This document shows positions 17,038-27,350 of a stretch of DNA of 64,000 nucleotides, in pieces. Source of the DNA: JAIBJN01 sp963811635 (GTDB lineage Bacteria; Actinomycetota; Thermoleophilia; Gaiellales; Gaiellaceae); NCBI GenBank assembly GCA_963811635.1, contig CAWESB010000018.1:1-64000 (forward strand). Reading direction: 5' to 3'. Both the position numbers and the translations under genes were made by a program. Positions within the stretch are counted from its first letter, which is position 1; each line of letters begins with the position of its first letter. The notes beneath the pieces are model-generated. The model was not told the DNA's origin. It searched no databases and saw nothing but the letters and a program-made list of their open reading frames with translations.

Positions 17038-17829
17038 ATGACGACGCAGACTGACAAGGCCGAGACCTTCAGGGACCTGCACGCGGGCGATGCGTTCGTG
17101 ATCCCGAACCCGTGGGACGCGGGGTCGGCGCGCGTGCTCGAGGCGCTCGGGTTCCAGGCGCTCGCGACCACGAGCTCGGGCTTCGCGTTCACGCTCGGGA
17201 GGCTGGACGGCCACGTGACGCTCGACGAAGTCGTCGGTCACGCGGCGGTGCTCGCGGCGGCAACCCAGGTCCCGCTCTCGGTCGACCTCGAGAACGGCTA
17301 CGGGCACGATCCGGCCGACGCCGCGCTCGCGATCACGAGAGTCGCCGAGGCCGGGGCGGTAGGCGGCTCGATCGAGGACTACGATCCGGGTGGCCGCCTG
17401 TACGAGCAGGGCCATGCGGTCGAGCGGGTGGCGGCGGCCGTGGAGGCCGCACGCGACCTCGACTTCCCGTTCACGCTGACTGCCCGCGCCGAGAACCACA
17501 TCCGCGGGAACCCCGACCTCGACGACACGATCGCGCGCCTCCGGGCCTTCGAGGAGGCCGGCGCCGACGTGCTCTACGCGCCGGGCCTGCGGACCGCCGA
17601 CGAGGTGCGGGCGGTGTGCGAGTCGGTCTCCCGACCCGTGAACGTGCTCGCGCTGCCGGGGCTGTCGGTGCCCGAGATCGTCGAGGCCGGTGGGCGCCGG
17701 ATCAGCGTCGGGGGCGGCCTCACCTGGGTCGCGGTGAGCGCGCTCGTGACCGCCGCCTCCGAGATCCGCGACGGCGATCTCTCGTCGCTGGGCGCGCGGC
17801 TGCCGCTCGGCGACTGGCTCGCTCCCTGA
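17038..17829 (+). CDS. isocitrate lyase/PEP mutase family protein
   Basis: A 263-residue (beta/alpha)8 enzyme of the isocitrate lyase/phosphoenolpyruvate mutase superfamily. FVIPNPWDAGSARVLEALGF opens the barrel, PLSVDLENGYG carries the Mg-binding Asp, and GGSIEDYD the next ligands; TARAENHI follows. The long active-site loop with the KKCGH motif of isocitrate lyase is missing, so this is the short PEPM/oxaloacetate-decarboxylase-like type acting on a small 2-oxo acid. Exact substrate unknown. Confidence 0.88.
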   Translation: MTTQTDKAETFRDLHAGDAFVIPNPWDAGSARVLEALGFQALATTSSGFAFTLGRLDGHVTLDEVVGHAAVLAAATQVPLSVDLENGYGHDPADAALAITRVAEAGAVGGSIEDYDPGGRLYEQGHAVERVAAAVEAARDLDFPFTLTARAENHIRGNPDLDDTIARLRAFEEAGADVLYAPGLRTADEVRAVCESVSRPVNVLALPGLSVPEIVEAGGRRISVGGGLTWVAVSALVTAASEIRDGDLSSLGARLPLGDWLAP

Positions 17830-17909
17830 GCTCTCCCCGCGGAGCGGTTGCCACCCGCCTGGGGCGGGAGTAGAGTCGGGGCCCTTCGAGCTCCACCCGG
17901 GAGGACGTT

Positions 17910-19184
17910 ATGAAGGCTTTCGGTCGACGGTCCGGCACGCTGGTCGCGGCTCTCGCCGCGGCGATGCTCGTCGCGCCGGCCCTCGCGAGCGCCTCGGTCG
18001 ACCGGGGCGGGAGCGGCGATCCCGGGCGCACGCCGGTCGTCGTCTTCCCGGCGTATCACTTCACGAAGCTCGAGGTTCGCGTCCACAACCAGACCGTGGC
18101 CCCCGAATGCCCGCGCTCGGGCACGTTCGAGGACTGGTTCCTGAACGACACGACGAGCGCGTTCTCGCAGGTCTGCCAGGACAAGCTCATGACCCTGCGG
18201 TTCGACTCGAACCGTCGCTGGAGCAAGCGCTTCGAGGACCAGGCGGGCGTGACCGTCAGCATCAAGGACTACGGCTCGACCGCAAGCGCGCCGTTCTACG
18301 AGCCGATGTACGAGGCGCTCGAGGGAGCGGGCTACGTCCGCGACCGCGACATCCGGGTGGCGGGCTACGACTCGCGCCTGACGCCGGACATGCGCCATTT
18401 CCTTCAGCAGACAAAGGATTTGATCGTCGACACGTATCGCGACAACGGCCGCCGGCCCGTCCACCTCGTCGGCCACTCCAACGGGCCGCTGTATGCGCAG
18501 TACCTCCTCACGCACACGAACCGGCGGTGGAAGCACAGGTACATCCACGGCTTCACCCCGATCGCCGGGAACTTCCCCGGCCAGGGCATCGTCTACGCGC
18601 TGTTCTTCACCGGGCTCAACATCACGGACTTCACGTTCCCGACGACCACCGAGAACGCCGTCAGCAGCGCGCGGATGTACCTGAGCGCACCGTCGACGTA
18701 CATGAGCTCGTCCGATCCGAAGGTCTTCGACAGCCTCGAGACGATCATCGTCGACAGCTCGACGGGGCGTTCCTACACGCCCAGCGACTATCGAAGGCTC
18801 TTCCGTGACGCGGGCCTGCCCTGGGCGAAGCGGCTCGCCGACCGCTACATCGGCTTCGTCGGCTTCACCGACCCTTCCGACTTCCCGGGCGTCGACGTCT
18901 ACGCCGAGAAAGGCTCAGGAATCGAGACGCCGGTCGGCCTCTCGCTCGACGACCTCTCGGTCGGCCAGGTGCTCGACGATTCGAACGAGTTCTTCACGAG
19001 AGACGGCGACATCAACCAGGAAGACCTCACAAACGACGCCGTGCTCGTCTGGGCTGCGATGCCGTGCTTCCACTTCAGCCTGACGGACAACCCGGGCGTC
19101 GACCACTTCTCACTCCCGGGCGACCCCGGAGTGCTGAGCCGCCTGCTTGCGGACCTCGCGCGTCCCCGCTCGGGCTGCTTCTAG
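17910..19184 (+). CDS. secreted LCAT-like lipase/acyltransferase
   Basis: A 424-residue exported protein with a clear signal peptide (LVAALAAAMLVAPALASA). The mature part is an alpha/beta hydrolase of the lecithin:cholesterol acyltransferase type: TPVVVFPAYHFTKLEV (oxyanion strand), PVHLVGHSNGPLY with the nucleophilic Ser in GHSNG, and a C-terminal DNPGVDHFSLPGDPG with the His. Several Cys (PECPRSG, QVCQDK, MPCFHF) could form disulfides outside the cell. Phospholipase or acyl-transfer activity on lipids is likely. GGGAGGACGTT precedes the ATG. Its stop shares a CTAG with the small membrane protein on the other strand. Confidence 0.85.
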   Translation: MKAFGRRSGTLVAALAAAMLVAPALASASVDRGGSGDPGRTPVVVFPAYHFTKLEVRVHNQTVAPECPRSGTFEDWFLNDTTSAFSQVCQDKLMTLRFDSNRRWSKRFEDQAGVTVSIKDYGSTASAPFYEPMYEALEGAGYVRDRDIRVAGYDSRLTPDMRHFLQQTKDLIVDTYRDNGRRPVHLVGHSNGPLYAQYLLTHTNRRWKHRYIHGFTPIAGNFPGQGIVYALFFTGLNITDFTFPTTTENAVSSARMYLSAPSTYMSSSDPKVFDSLETIIVDSSTGRSYTPSDYRRLFRDAGLPWAKRLADRYIGFVGFTDPSDFPGVDVYAEKGSGIETPVGLSLDDLSVGQVLDDSNEFFTRDGDINQEDLTNDAVLVWAAMPCFHFSLTDNPGVDHFSLPGDPGVLSRLLADLARPRSGCF

Positions 19185-19297
19185 CGGCGCGGGTCGCCGT
19201 ACGATCCGCGGTCGCGGAGCAGGCGCGAGTCCACGCCGTAGAAGTACGAGAGCGGGCCGACGAGCAGGATGAAACCCAGAACGACGAGGCCGGCCAT
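19181..19297 (-). CDS. small single-span membrane protein (38 aa)
   Basis: A 38-residue protein: one hydrophobic span (MAGLVVLGFILLVGPLSYFY) followed by a short polar tail GVDSRLLRDRGS. Small proteins with this plan, a span ending in GPL followed by G-x-DSR and an Arg-rich tail, are common in actinobacteria but uncharacterised. It lies 6 bp downstream of the sigma factor on the same strand and is probably cotranscribed. AGGTGAT and AGGA precede the ATG. Confidence 0.6.
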   Translation of the reverse strand: MAGLVVLGFILLVGPLSYFYGVDSRLLRDRGSYGDPRR

Positions 19298-19302
19298 TCC
19301 TA

Positions 19303-20436
19303 TCACCTTCTCCAGTTCGTTGCTTCTGCTACTAAAACGCCCCGGAGAGGGCATGCATTCCCGTTCAGCGGGCCTTCGCGGACTTCTCGTTCTTGGGCTT
19401 CTCGAGGCCATTCGCCTCCGCCTGGGGCGGCGGGCGGCGGCGGTCCTGGGAGCTCGGTCGCCGCCGGCGCGTGCTCGGCCTTCTTGGTCTGCCCGGGCGC
19501 GTTCGCCCTGCCGTGCGCGTTCCCGTTGTTGCTCTTCGGCTTGGCCTTTGCGGCGGCCGCGGTGGCCTGGCCGTGCACACGGCCGCTCCTGTCGGTGGCG
19601 GCGGGGCCCTCGCGCTCGACGGGCGCTGAGACGAAGCCGCGGTCGATCGGGAGAAGCTGCGCGGCCGCGGCGAGCCGAGACGCGTCGACGCGGGCCTGAG
19701 CCGGCGCTTTCACCGGGGCTGACCGGTCGCGCCAGATGTGGGCCGGGTCGGTGGCCGCGACCGTGGCCGTGGTCGCCGCGACGACCGTGAGCGCCGCGAC
19801 CGTCTTGAGGCCCGCACCGGCGACGAATCCCTTGAGGGCGGCGACCAGGCCTCCGAGGTCGAAAGCGTGCAGCGACTGCAGGCGCCGCCGCTTCGGCGGG
19901 CTCTCGAGCCCGGCCGCGAGCGAGCGGCGGGCCCGGAAGATCAGCGTCTCGACGGCTGACTGGCTCAGCCCGAGCTCCTCGCCGACCTCGCCGTACGACA
20001 GGCCCTGCCACTCCCGCAGGAGGATGGCCGTGCGCTGCTGCTCGGGCATGGCGAGGAGCGCATCGGTGAGCCCGATCAGGTCGTCCTCGGCGCGGTCGGG
20101 CGCCGCGACCGTGTCCTCGAGGATGGCGATGTCCTGGGTGCGCTCGAGCCGGCCGCGGCGGCCCGTGGCCCGCAGGCGGGCAAAGCAGACATTCTTGGCG
20201 ATCCGCAGAAGCCAGGCCGACCCGGCCCTCGGCCGCGTGCCTTCGTTGAGGCTGCGGCACGCGTTCAGGTACGTCGTCTGCAGCGCGTCCTCGGCCTCTT
20301 CCGGCGAACGCATGATGCGCAGGCAATAGCCGTAGATCCAGCCGGAGTGCTCGTGGAAGAGCTGCTCCGCCGTGTCGGAGGCAGCCGCGAGCGGCTGCCT
20401 CCTGGTCACTTCCCCGACGACTGTCACTACCGGCAT
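19303..20436 (-). CDS. ECF-type sigma-70 factor with C-terminal membrane span and low-complexity tail
   Basis: Residues 18-175 are a normal ECF sigma factor. Region 2 includes FHEHSGWIYGYCLRIMRSPE and EAEDALQTTYLNACRSL; region 4 includes LREWQGLSYGEVGEELGLSQ and SAVETLIFRARRSL. After this the protein continues for about 190 residues with a hydrophobic segment (GLKTVAALTVVAATTATVAA) and an Ala/Pro/Lys-rich tail. A membrane anchor with the tail outside the cell would be expected. ECF factors with fused C-terminal extensions exist and can be self-regulating, but this tail is not one I can name. ATG 20436 is chosen because upstream residues do not look coding. Divergent from a secreted protein across 116 bp. 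Confidence 0.85.
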   Translation of the reverse strand: MPVVTVVGEVTRRQPLAAASDTAEQLFHEHSGWIYGYCLRIMRSPEEAEDALQTTYLNACRSLNEGTRPRAGSAWLLRIAKNVCFARLRATGRRGRLERTQDIAILEDTVAAPDRAEDDLIGLTDALLAMPEQQRTAILLREWQGLSYGEVGEELGLSQSAVETLIFRARRSLAAGLESPPKRRRLQSLHAFDLGGLVAALKGFVAGAGLKTVAALTVVAATTATVAATDPAHIWRDRSAPVKAPAQARVDASRLAAAAQLLPIDRGFVSAPVEREGPAATDRSGRVHGQATAAAAKAKPKSNNGNAHGRANAPGQTKKAEHAPAATELPGPPPPAAPGGGEWPREAQEREVREGPLNGNACPLRGVLVAEATNWRR

Positions 20437-20471
20437 TGTCGACCGATCCTGGCCGGAGGGCAAGTCCCAGC

Positions 20472-20492
20472 GAAAACTCGCCGCAGGTTTTC
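20472..20492. promoter_or_regulatory. palindromic site between sigma factor and secreted protein
   Basis: GAAAAC (20472-20477), a 9-bp spacer and GTTTTC (20487-20492). It stands out as AT-rich in a GC-rich divergent region and could be an operator or part of the promoters for both genes. Confidence 0.3.
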
Positions 20493-20552
20493 CCGGGGCG
20501 CGGCATCTGTGCTCTTGAGACCCAACTCCCAGCAACCGGAGGTCACAACTCG

Positions 20553-21056
20553 ATGAAGCTCGGACTCAAAGCCCTGATGGTCGGCGCCCTGGCCGCCGCG
20601 CTGCTCGTCCCGGCAGCAGCCGCGAAGCCTGGCAACGGCCAGGGTCAAGGTGCCGAGAAGGCGCAAGGAAAGCCCGCCTGGGCCGGCCAGGGCCAGGAGC
20701 GGAAGGCGGAGAACGCCGCCCGCAAGGAGGCCCGCCGAGCGGCGCGCGCCGCCGACTCCGAGGAGCCGGGTGCCGACGCTCCCAAGCACGACAACCCAGC
20801 CTGGATCTGCAAGTTCGAGCGCGAGCAGGACGCCGAGGCCTTCGCCGCCAAGTACGGCGAGAACGAGAACAAGGCCAACGCGTTCGGCAAGTGCGTGTCG
20901 CTCGAGGCGCACGACCGGGACGGGGTCACCCAGGCGGAGGAGCCGGCCGACGAAGAGCCCGCGCCCGTCGAGGGCGAAGAAGGGGACGAGCTCGGCGACG
21001 AGGCGCTCGCCGCGCTCGAGGAGCTCTTCCAGGCACTCAGACAGCTCGTGTTTTAA
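20553..21056 (+). CDS. secreted hypothetical protein, divergent to sigma factor
   Basis: A 167-residue exported protein. Signal peptide ALMVGALAAALLVPAAAA is followed by a Gly/Gln/Lys-rich basic segment, a compact middle with two Cys (WICKFEREQ and FGKCVSLEA, probably a disulfide), and a very acidic C-terminal tail (EEPADEEPAPVEGEEG). Function unknown. GGAGGTCAC lies upstream of ATG 20553. The arrangement next to a sigma factor with a similarly low-complexity tail suggests that it belongs to that sigma factor's regulon. Confidence 0.7.
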   Translation: MKLGLKALMVGALAAALLVPAAAAKPGNGQGQGAEKAQGKPAWAGQGQERKAENAARKEARRAARAADSEEPGADAPKHDNPAWICKFEREQDAEAFAAKYGENENKANAFGKCVSLEAHDRDGVTQAEEPADEEPAPVEGEEGDELGDEALAALEELFQALRQLVF

Positions 21057-21230
21057 CCCGGGACAGATCTGCGGCGGGGCCCAGTGCGTCGGGGGGTAAG
21101 AAAAGCCCGGCGTCCCGAAGCGAAGAAGTCGCCCCTGGACTACGGCCACCAGGGGCGACCTCTCCCTCTTTCCGCCACCCGCGCTCACGCCGTACGAGAA
21201 GGCCCCGACCGGGGCTCTCTCTCGTCTCGC

Positions 21231-21236
21231 TACCCT
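21231..21236 (+). promoter_or_regulatory. -10 element for leaderless typA
   Basis: TACCCT ends 6 bp before ATG 21243, and there is no Shine-Dalgarno, so the transcript probably begins at the start codon. Confidence 0.45.
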
Positions 21237-21242
21237 CATCCG

Positions 21243-23086
<1,844 letters not shown>

Positions 23087-23087
<1 letters not shown>

Positions 23088-23536
23088 TGGACGAGCAGCT
23101 CACCCCCGAGCAGCACGCCCGCCTCGCCGCCGAGCTCGCCGAGCTCGAAGGGCCGAAGCGGGCCGAGGTCGTCGAGGCGATCGCGGTCGCGCGCGGCCAC
23201 GGCGACCTCTCCGAGAACTTCGAGTACCACGCCGCGAAGAACGAGCAGGGCCTGCTCGAGCGGCGCATCACGATCCTCCGCGCGCGCCTCGACACCGCGG
23301 TCGTGGTCGAGGCGACGGGCTCCGAGACGGTGACGGTCGGCTCCCATGTCGTCATCGAGGACGAGTCCGGCGGGACGATGGAGCTGGAGATCTCGAGCGT
23401 GGGCGGGGAGGGCACCGTCTCGCCGACGTCGCCGCTGGGCGCCGCGCTGCTCGGCCGCAAGGCCGGCGAGACCGTGGACGTCCAGGCTCCGCGGGGCTCG
23501 TGGCAGGCCACGATCGTCGAGATCCGCGCCGGCTGA
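23087..23536 (+). CDS. greA: transcription elongation factor GreA/GreB family
   Basis: A 149-residue protein with an N-terminal coiled coil (LTPEQHARLAAELAELEG onward) containing GDLSENFEYHAAKNEQ, the acidic tip that stimulates RNA polymerase transcript cleavage. A C-terminal FKBP-like domain follows, with PTSPLGAALLGRKAGETVDV, the GreA signature. It rescues backtracked polymerase. ATG overlaps the typA stop (TGATG), so the two are cotranscribed and translationally coupled. Confidence 0.93.
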
Positions 23537-23559
23537 GTCACGCGGGCAGCCGTCTGCGC

Positions 23560-23565
23560 TAGGTT
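23560..23565 (+). promoter_or_regulatory. -10 element, leaderless start
   Basis: TAGGTT ends 6 bp before GTG 23572 of the next gene. Confidence 0.4.
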
Positions 23566-23571
23566 CCACCC

Positions 23572-24216
23572 GTGGCGAACGAGATCGAGCTCGGCCCCGA
23601 AGAGACGGTCCCCGGGAAGCCCTTCGTCGACCCGGAGCACACCCAACGTGAGCAGGAGGCGCTGCGGCTGCTGCTCTCACACGAGCGCGAGCGTGCCCGG
23701 GCCTGGTCCGATGAGCCCTCCGAGTCGCGCCGCGACGTGATCATCCGCGAGACCGACGCGGCCGGGCTGCGACACCTGCTGGTCGTGCCGGAGACCCACG
23801 CTCTCATCGAGGCGGAAGACCTCCTCGTCGTCGGCTTCTTCGGCCGGCCGCGCGAAGACGCCGAGACCGCGCTCCTCTTCGATCTCGAGGAGAAGCTCGT
23901 CGGCAGCATGAGCGCCTACGCTGCCCACGGGCTCCTGAGCTACTACGACCTCGAGCTGGTGAAGGGCGCCTACGGCAACCTCATCCTCTTCGCCAAGCCC
24001 GACGGGCCGACACGGTGGGGCGAGAATCCGGTGCACCGCGAGGCTGTCGAGATCTCGCCGCGGAACTACTACGAGATCCGGCTGCACCAGGGCGTCCTGC
24101 CCGGGCGCCTCCTCGACGACGGCGAGCTCCGGCTGATCCGAACGCGCTACATCGACTACACCGGGCCCGAGATGTGGCGTGCGATCCGGTACCTGCCGGA
24201 TCTCTCGTCGGCCTGA
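23572..24216 (+). CDS. conserved hypothetical protein (214 aa)
   Basis: A 214-residue soluble protein without a family I recognise. The composition is acidic N-terminally, followed by mixed alpha/beta with several aromatic-rich segments (AYAAHGLLSYYDLELVKGAY, SPRNYYEIRLHQG, GPEMWRAIRYLP). No signal peptide, span or catalytic motif is obvious. GTG 23572 is supported by the hexamer TAGGTT 6 bp upstream and by the lack of any Shine-Dalgarno. It ends at a strong bidirectional terminator. Confidence 0.7.
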   Translation: MANEIELGPEETVPGKPFVDPEHTQREQEALRLLLSHERERARAWSDEPSESRRDVIIRETDAAGLRHLLVVPETHALIEAEDLLVVGFFGRPREDAETALLFDLEEKLVGSMSAYAAHGLLSYYDLELVKGAYGNLILFAKPDGPTRWGENPVHREAVEISPRNYYEIRLHQGVLPGRLLDDGELRLIRTRYIDYTGPEMWRAIRYLPDLSSA

Positions 24217-24266
24217 CGGCCAGTCGGAACCGCCTACCGCGGGACGTGCCGCCAGAGAAGAGGAGC

Positions 24267-24301
24267 GGCGGGAGCGCCCGGCGGCAACGGGCGCTCCCGC
24301 C
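24267..24301. terminator. 14-bp perfect hairpin between convergent genes
   Basis: GGCGGGAGCGCCCG (24267-24280), loop of 7 nt, and its exact complement (24288-24301). It lies between two convergent stop codons and can serve both strands. Confidence 0.75.
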
Positions 24302-24309
24302 TCGCGGCC

Positions 24310-25062
24310 CTACTGGCCGTGCCTGACGCCGGGCTCGCCCGGCGACCACTCGATCACGCGCATCGACGCGCGCCCGGGGACGTTGTCCTCGGGGCGGTAC
24401 GTGCCGAGGGGGAGGATGACCCGGCCGAACGCGTCCGCCAGCAGCATCGCGGTCGCCTCGTACCAGGCGAGGACCGCCGAGACGATGAGGAAGTAGCCGG
24501 CGATGTTCAGGGTCGTCGACGAGTCGGAGAGATAGCCGACCGCCGCGAGCGCGGCGCCGGCCGTGAGCGCGGTGAGGATCCCGAACAGGCTCAGGCTCCG
24601 GGCGATCGCCGCCACCGCGCCGCTCGCGGTGATCACGGCGAGTGCGACGAACCAGTAGCCGAGCCCCGTGAAGGCGCCCGACGGCTGGGTCAGCGTCCCG
24701 GTGGCGAAGAACGCCCAGAGGAGGCCGTACCCCATCCAGAACGAGCCCCACGTCCCGTGCATCGCGGTCGCGAGGACGTCGCGTGCCCGGTAGGACCACA
24801 TGGCCGCCAGGAACTGGGCGAGCCCCCCGAACACCGCGGCGAACGGGAAGAGGAAGTCGGGGGTGTTGGCCGAGCCGTACCAGCCGGCCATCCAGGCGGC
24901 GACGATGAACGTCGCGCCCGCGAAGCCGAACCAGCCCAGCACCGAGGGCGCTGCGATCGGCTGCAGGACGATCCTGGTGGGGAAGGCCGGCTCGTCGCCG
25001 TTGACGTACGTCGCACCTGTGACCGGCGCCGTCTGCGTGTCGCGTTGCTCGAGAACGCTCAT
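24310..25062 (-). CDS. acetate uptake transporter family protein (GPR1/FUN34/YaaH)
   Basis: A 250-residue membrane protein with six hydrophobic spans, the plan of the YaaH/SatP acetate-succinate channel family. The N-terminal hallmark N-P-x-P-L-G-L is present only as AAPSVLGWFGFA, and the following FGGLAQFLAAMWSYRARDVL and GTWGSFWMGYGLLWAFF correspond to the second and third family blocks. Because the hallmark is altered, acetate transport itself is inferred, not shown. AAAAGGAGG sits just upstream of ATG 25062. Long spacers on both sides suggest a single-gene transcript. Confidence 0.85.
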   Translation of the reverse strand: MSVLEQRDTQTAPVTGATYVNGDEPAFPTRIVLQPIAAPSVLGWFGFAGATFIVAAWMAGWYGSANTPDFLFPFAAVFGGLAQFLAAMWSYRARDVLATAMHGTWGSFWMGYGLLWAFFATGTLTQPSGAFTGLGYWFVALAVITASGAVAAIARSLSLFGILTALTAGAALAAVGYLSDSSTTLNIAGYFLIVSAVLAWYEATAMLLADAFGRVILPLGTYRPEDNVPGRASMRVIEWSPGEPGVRHGQ

Positions 25063-25308
25063 ATGTCCTCCTTTTGAGCTCGTTATCTCTCGGGACAGCC
25101 TCGCTCCGCCGGTCCGCGCCCGGGATCGGTCACCCGACCCATCACCGGCTCCCTTCGAAGCTCGGTCGCTCGGTCGGGCCCGGCTCGACCGTTGAGTCCC
25201 CGCGTGAGTCGACCGCCGGATCCTGCGGTCGGCCGATGGCCTGCAGCGCGGCTGTCCCAGAGCCTCCCTGGAGTGCGTAGCGCCCAGTCCACTCCGGAGG
25301 GGAACGCC

Positions 25309-26208
25309 GTGGTCGTCCAGGGCCTGCACAAGGCCTACGGGGCGATCGAGGCCGTGGCCGGAGTCGACCTCGAGATCGCACGCGGCGAGGTGTTCGGGCT
25401 GCTCGGCCCGAACGGAGCCGGCAAGACGACCATCGTGGAGATCCTCGAAGGCCACCGGCGGCGAAGTGGCGGCGAGGTCTCGGTTCTCGGCTTCGACCCC
25501 GGCCGGCGTGAGCGGGCCTTCCGCGAGCGGATCGGGATCGTCCCGCAGGAGGGCGGGGTCGACCCGGTGCTCACGGTCTCCGAGACGATCACGCTCTACA
25601 GCGCCGCGTATCCGCGCCCTCGTCCGCTGGACGAGGTGGTGGAGCTGGTCGGCCTCGAGGAGAAGCGCGACGCGCGCGTCGAGTCGCTCTCCGGCGGCCA
25701 GCGCCGGCGCCTCGACTTTGCGCTCGGCATCGCCGGCGACCCCGAGCTCCTCTTCCTGGACGAGCCGACGACGGGCTTCGATCCGTCAGCGCGACGGCGG
25801 TCCTGGGACGCGATCGAGCGGCTGCGCTCGCTCGGGACGACGATTCTCCTGACCACGCACTACATGGAGGAGGCGCAACGGCTCGCCGACCGGGTCGCGG
25901 TGATCGCCGCGGGCCGGATCGTCTCGGAAGGAGCGCCCGAGAACCTCGCGGGCCGCGCCGAGGGAACGGCCGTCATCAGCTTCCGCGTCCCGGAAGGGAT
26001 CACGCTCGAGGAGCTTCCGCTTCCCCCGGCCGCCGAGCTCGAGCGGGTCAACGGCCACGTCGAGTTCCGCACTGACACGGCGACGCGCGACCTGCTGCCG
26101 CTGCTCGCGTGGGCGTGGGAGCACAGCCGGGAGCTCGAGCGCCTTCAGGTGACGCGCCCGACGCTCGAGGACGTCTACCTGCAGCTGACCGACGGCGGCC
26201 GATCGTGA
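25309..26208 (+). CDS. ABC transporter ATP-binding protein (DrrA-like)
   Basis: A 299-residue nucleotide-binding subunit. Walker A is GLLGPNGAGKTT, the signature is LSGGQRRRLDFAL, Walker B is ELLFLDEPTTGFD, and the switch His is in LLTTHYMEEAQ. The tail after residue 225 is the DrrA-type C-terminal extension. GTG 25309 follows a good GGAGGGG. It overlaps the permease gene by 4 bp, forming a two-gene ABC-2 exporter for a drug, lipid or polysaccharide. Confidence 0.92.
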   Translation: MVVQGLHKAYGAIEAVAGVDLEIARGEVFGLLGPNGAGKTTIVEILEGHRRRSGGEVSVLGFDPGRRERAFRERIGIVPQEGGVDPVLTVSETITLYSAAYPRPRPLDEVVELVGLEEKRDARVESLSGGQRRRLDFALGIAGDPELLFLDEPTTGFDPSARRRSWDAIERLRSLGTTILLTTHYMEEAQRLADRVAVIAAGRIVSEGAPENLAGRAEGTAVISFRVPEGITLEELPLPPAAELERVNGHVEFRTDTATRDLLPLLAWAWEHSRELERLQVTRPTLEDVYLQLTDGGRS

Positions 26209-27047
26209 GCGGTGGGCGGCACGCCTCCGACTTCGCCCTGCTCCGCAGCTGGGTCGTCGCGCGCCTGAAGTCGACCCTGCGCACGCCGAGGGCCGCGTTC
26301 TTCACCATCGTCTTCCCCGTCCTGCTGCTGGTGCTCCTCTGCTCGACGAACGGCGACAGCACGGTGACGGTGCCGGGCGGGACCTTGAGCTTCGCCCAGT
26401 ACTTCACGGCCTCGCTCGCCGTCTACGGCCTCGCCGTCGCCTGCTACGTCCTTCCCATCATCGGGCTCGCGTCCGCAAGGGACGCCGGCGTCCTCAAGCG
26501 CGTGCGGGGCACGCCGCTGACTCCCTGGGTCTATCTCGCCTCCTGGGGGGTCGGCGTGGTCTTGATCGGCCTCGCGGCGGCGACCCTGCTGGTCGTCGTG
26601 GGCGCCGTCGCCTTCGGGGTCGACGTGTATCCGTCGCTGCTCCCGGCGGCGGTCGTCACCGCGATCGTCGGCGCGGTCTCCCTCGCGGCGCTCGGCCTCG
26701 CAGTCTCGACGTTCGTCCGGCGCGCGGAGACCGCCCCCGCGATCGCCAACCTCACGCTCTTCCCGCTCAGCTTCCTCTCGGGCGTGTTCTTCCCGACGGA
26801 GAACGCCCCGCAGTGGGTGCGGACGCTCGCGGACATCTTCCCGCTCAGCCACCTCGTCTCGGCCTTCGCAGCCTGCTTCAGCCCGTACACGACCGGGAGC
26901 GGCTTCTCCGCCGGAGATCTCGCGGTCGTCGCGGTCTGGGGGCTCGTCGCGCTTCAGATCGCAGCGTGGCGATTCCGCTGGGAGTCCGAGCCGGAGAGCC
27001 GAGAGGGGCGCTTTCGGCGCCTCGGGCGGCCGACCGAGTCGTCCTAG
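26205..27047 (+). CDS. ABC-2 type transporter permease
   Basis: A 280-residue membrane protein with six spans, paired with the ATPase just upstream. An amphipathic N-terminus (LLRSWVVARLKSTLRTPRAA) leads into the first span, and the ABC-2 block is seen in FPLSFLSGVFFPTENAPQWV with the following FPLSHLVSAF. GTG 26205 overlaps the ATPase stop by 4 bp. Its stop shares one CTAG with the convergent small gene. Confidence 0.9.
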   Translation: MSGGRHASDFALLRSWVVARLKSTLRTPRAAFFTIVFPVLLLVLLCSTNGDSTVTVPGGTLSFAQYFTASLAVYGLAVACYVLPIIGLASARDAGVLKRVRGTPLTPWVYLASWGVGVVLIGLAAATLLVVVGAVAFGVDVYPSLLPAAVVTAIVGAVSLAALGLAVSTFVRRAETAPAIANLTLFPLSFLSGVFFPTENAPQWVRTLADIFPLSHLVSAFAACFSPYTTGSGFSAGDLAVVAVWGLVALQIAAWRFRWESEPESREGRFRRLGRPTESS

Positions 27048-27304
27048 TTCTCCTCGGGGCTCCAGCGGAGCGCGCGCAGGACCTCGCCGACCGCTTCCAG
27101 CGAGCCCAGCTGCGCCTCGAAGCCGTCGAACTCGAGGAGCGCGGCCTCGATGAAGGCGATCTTCTGCACGTCCGTGAGCGGCGCGCGGAGCTCCTCGAGG
27201 GCGCCGAAGGCGACGATGATCGCCCGCGCGAAGCGCTCGGCGGCGGCCACCTGGGCCGTGAGGGACTCGCTCCCTGCCCCGTTGTTGCCGTTCCTGGAAG
27301 CCAT
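27044..27304 (-). CDS. hypothetical protein (86 aa)
   Basis: An 86-residue, mostly helical, acidic protein (AFGALEELRAPLTDVQKIAF, then LGSLEAVGEVLRALRW). No family recognised. The ATG at 27304 begins MASRNGNNGAG; the open frame upstream reads like non-coding DNA. Just upstream, on the other strand, lies the disrupted peptide-transporter operon. Confidence 0.5.
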   Translation of the reverse strand: MASRNGNNGAGSESLTAQVAAAERFARAIIVAFGALEELRAPLTDVQKIAFIEAALLEFDGFEAQLGSLEAVGEVLRALRWSPEEN

Positions 27305-27350
27305 CTGACGGGATCCTGCTCCACCCGGGCCCGGCCCGGCATCCGTCGAG

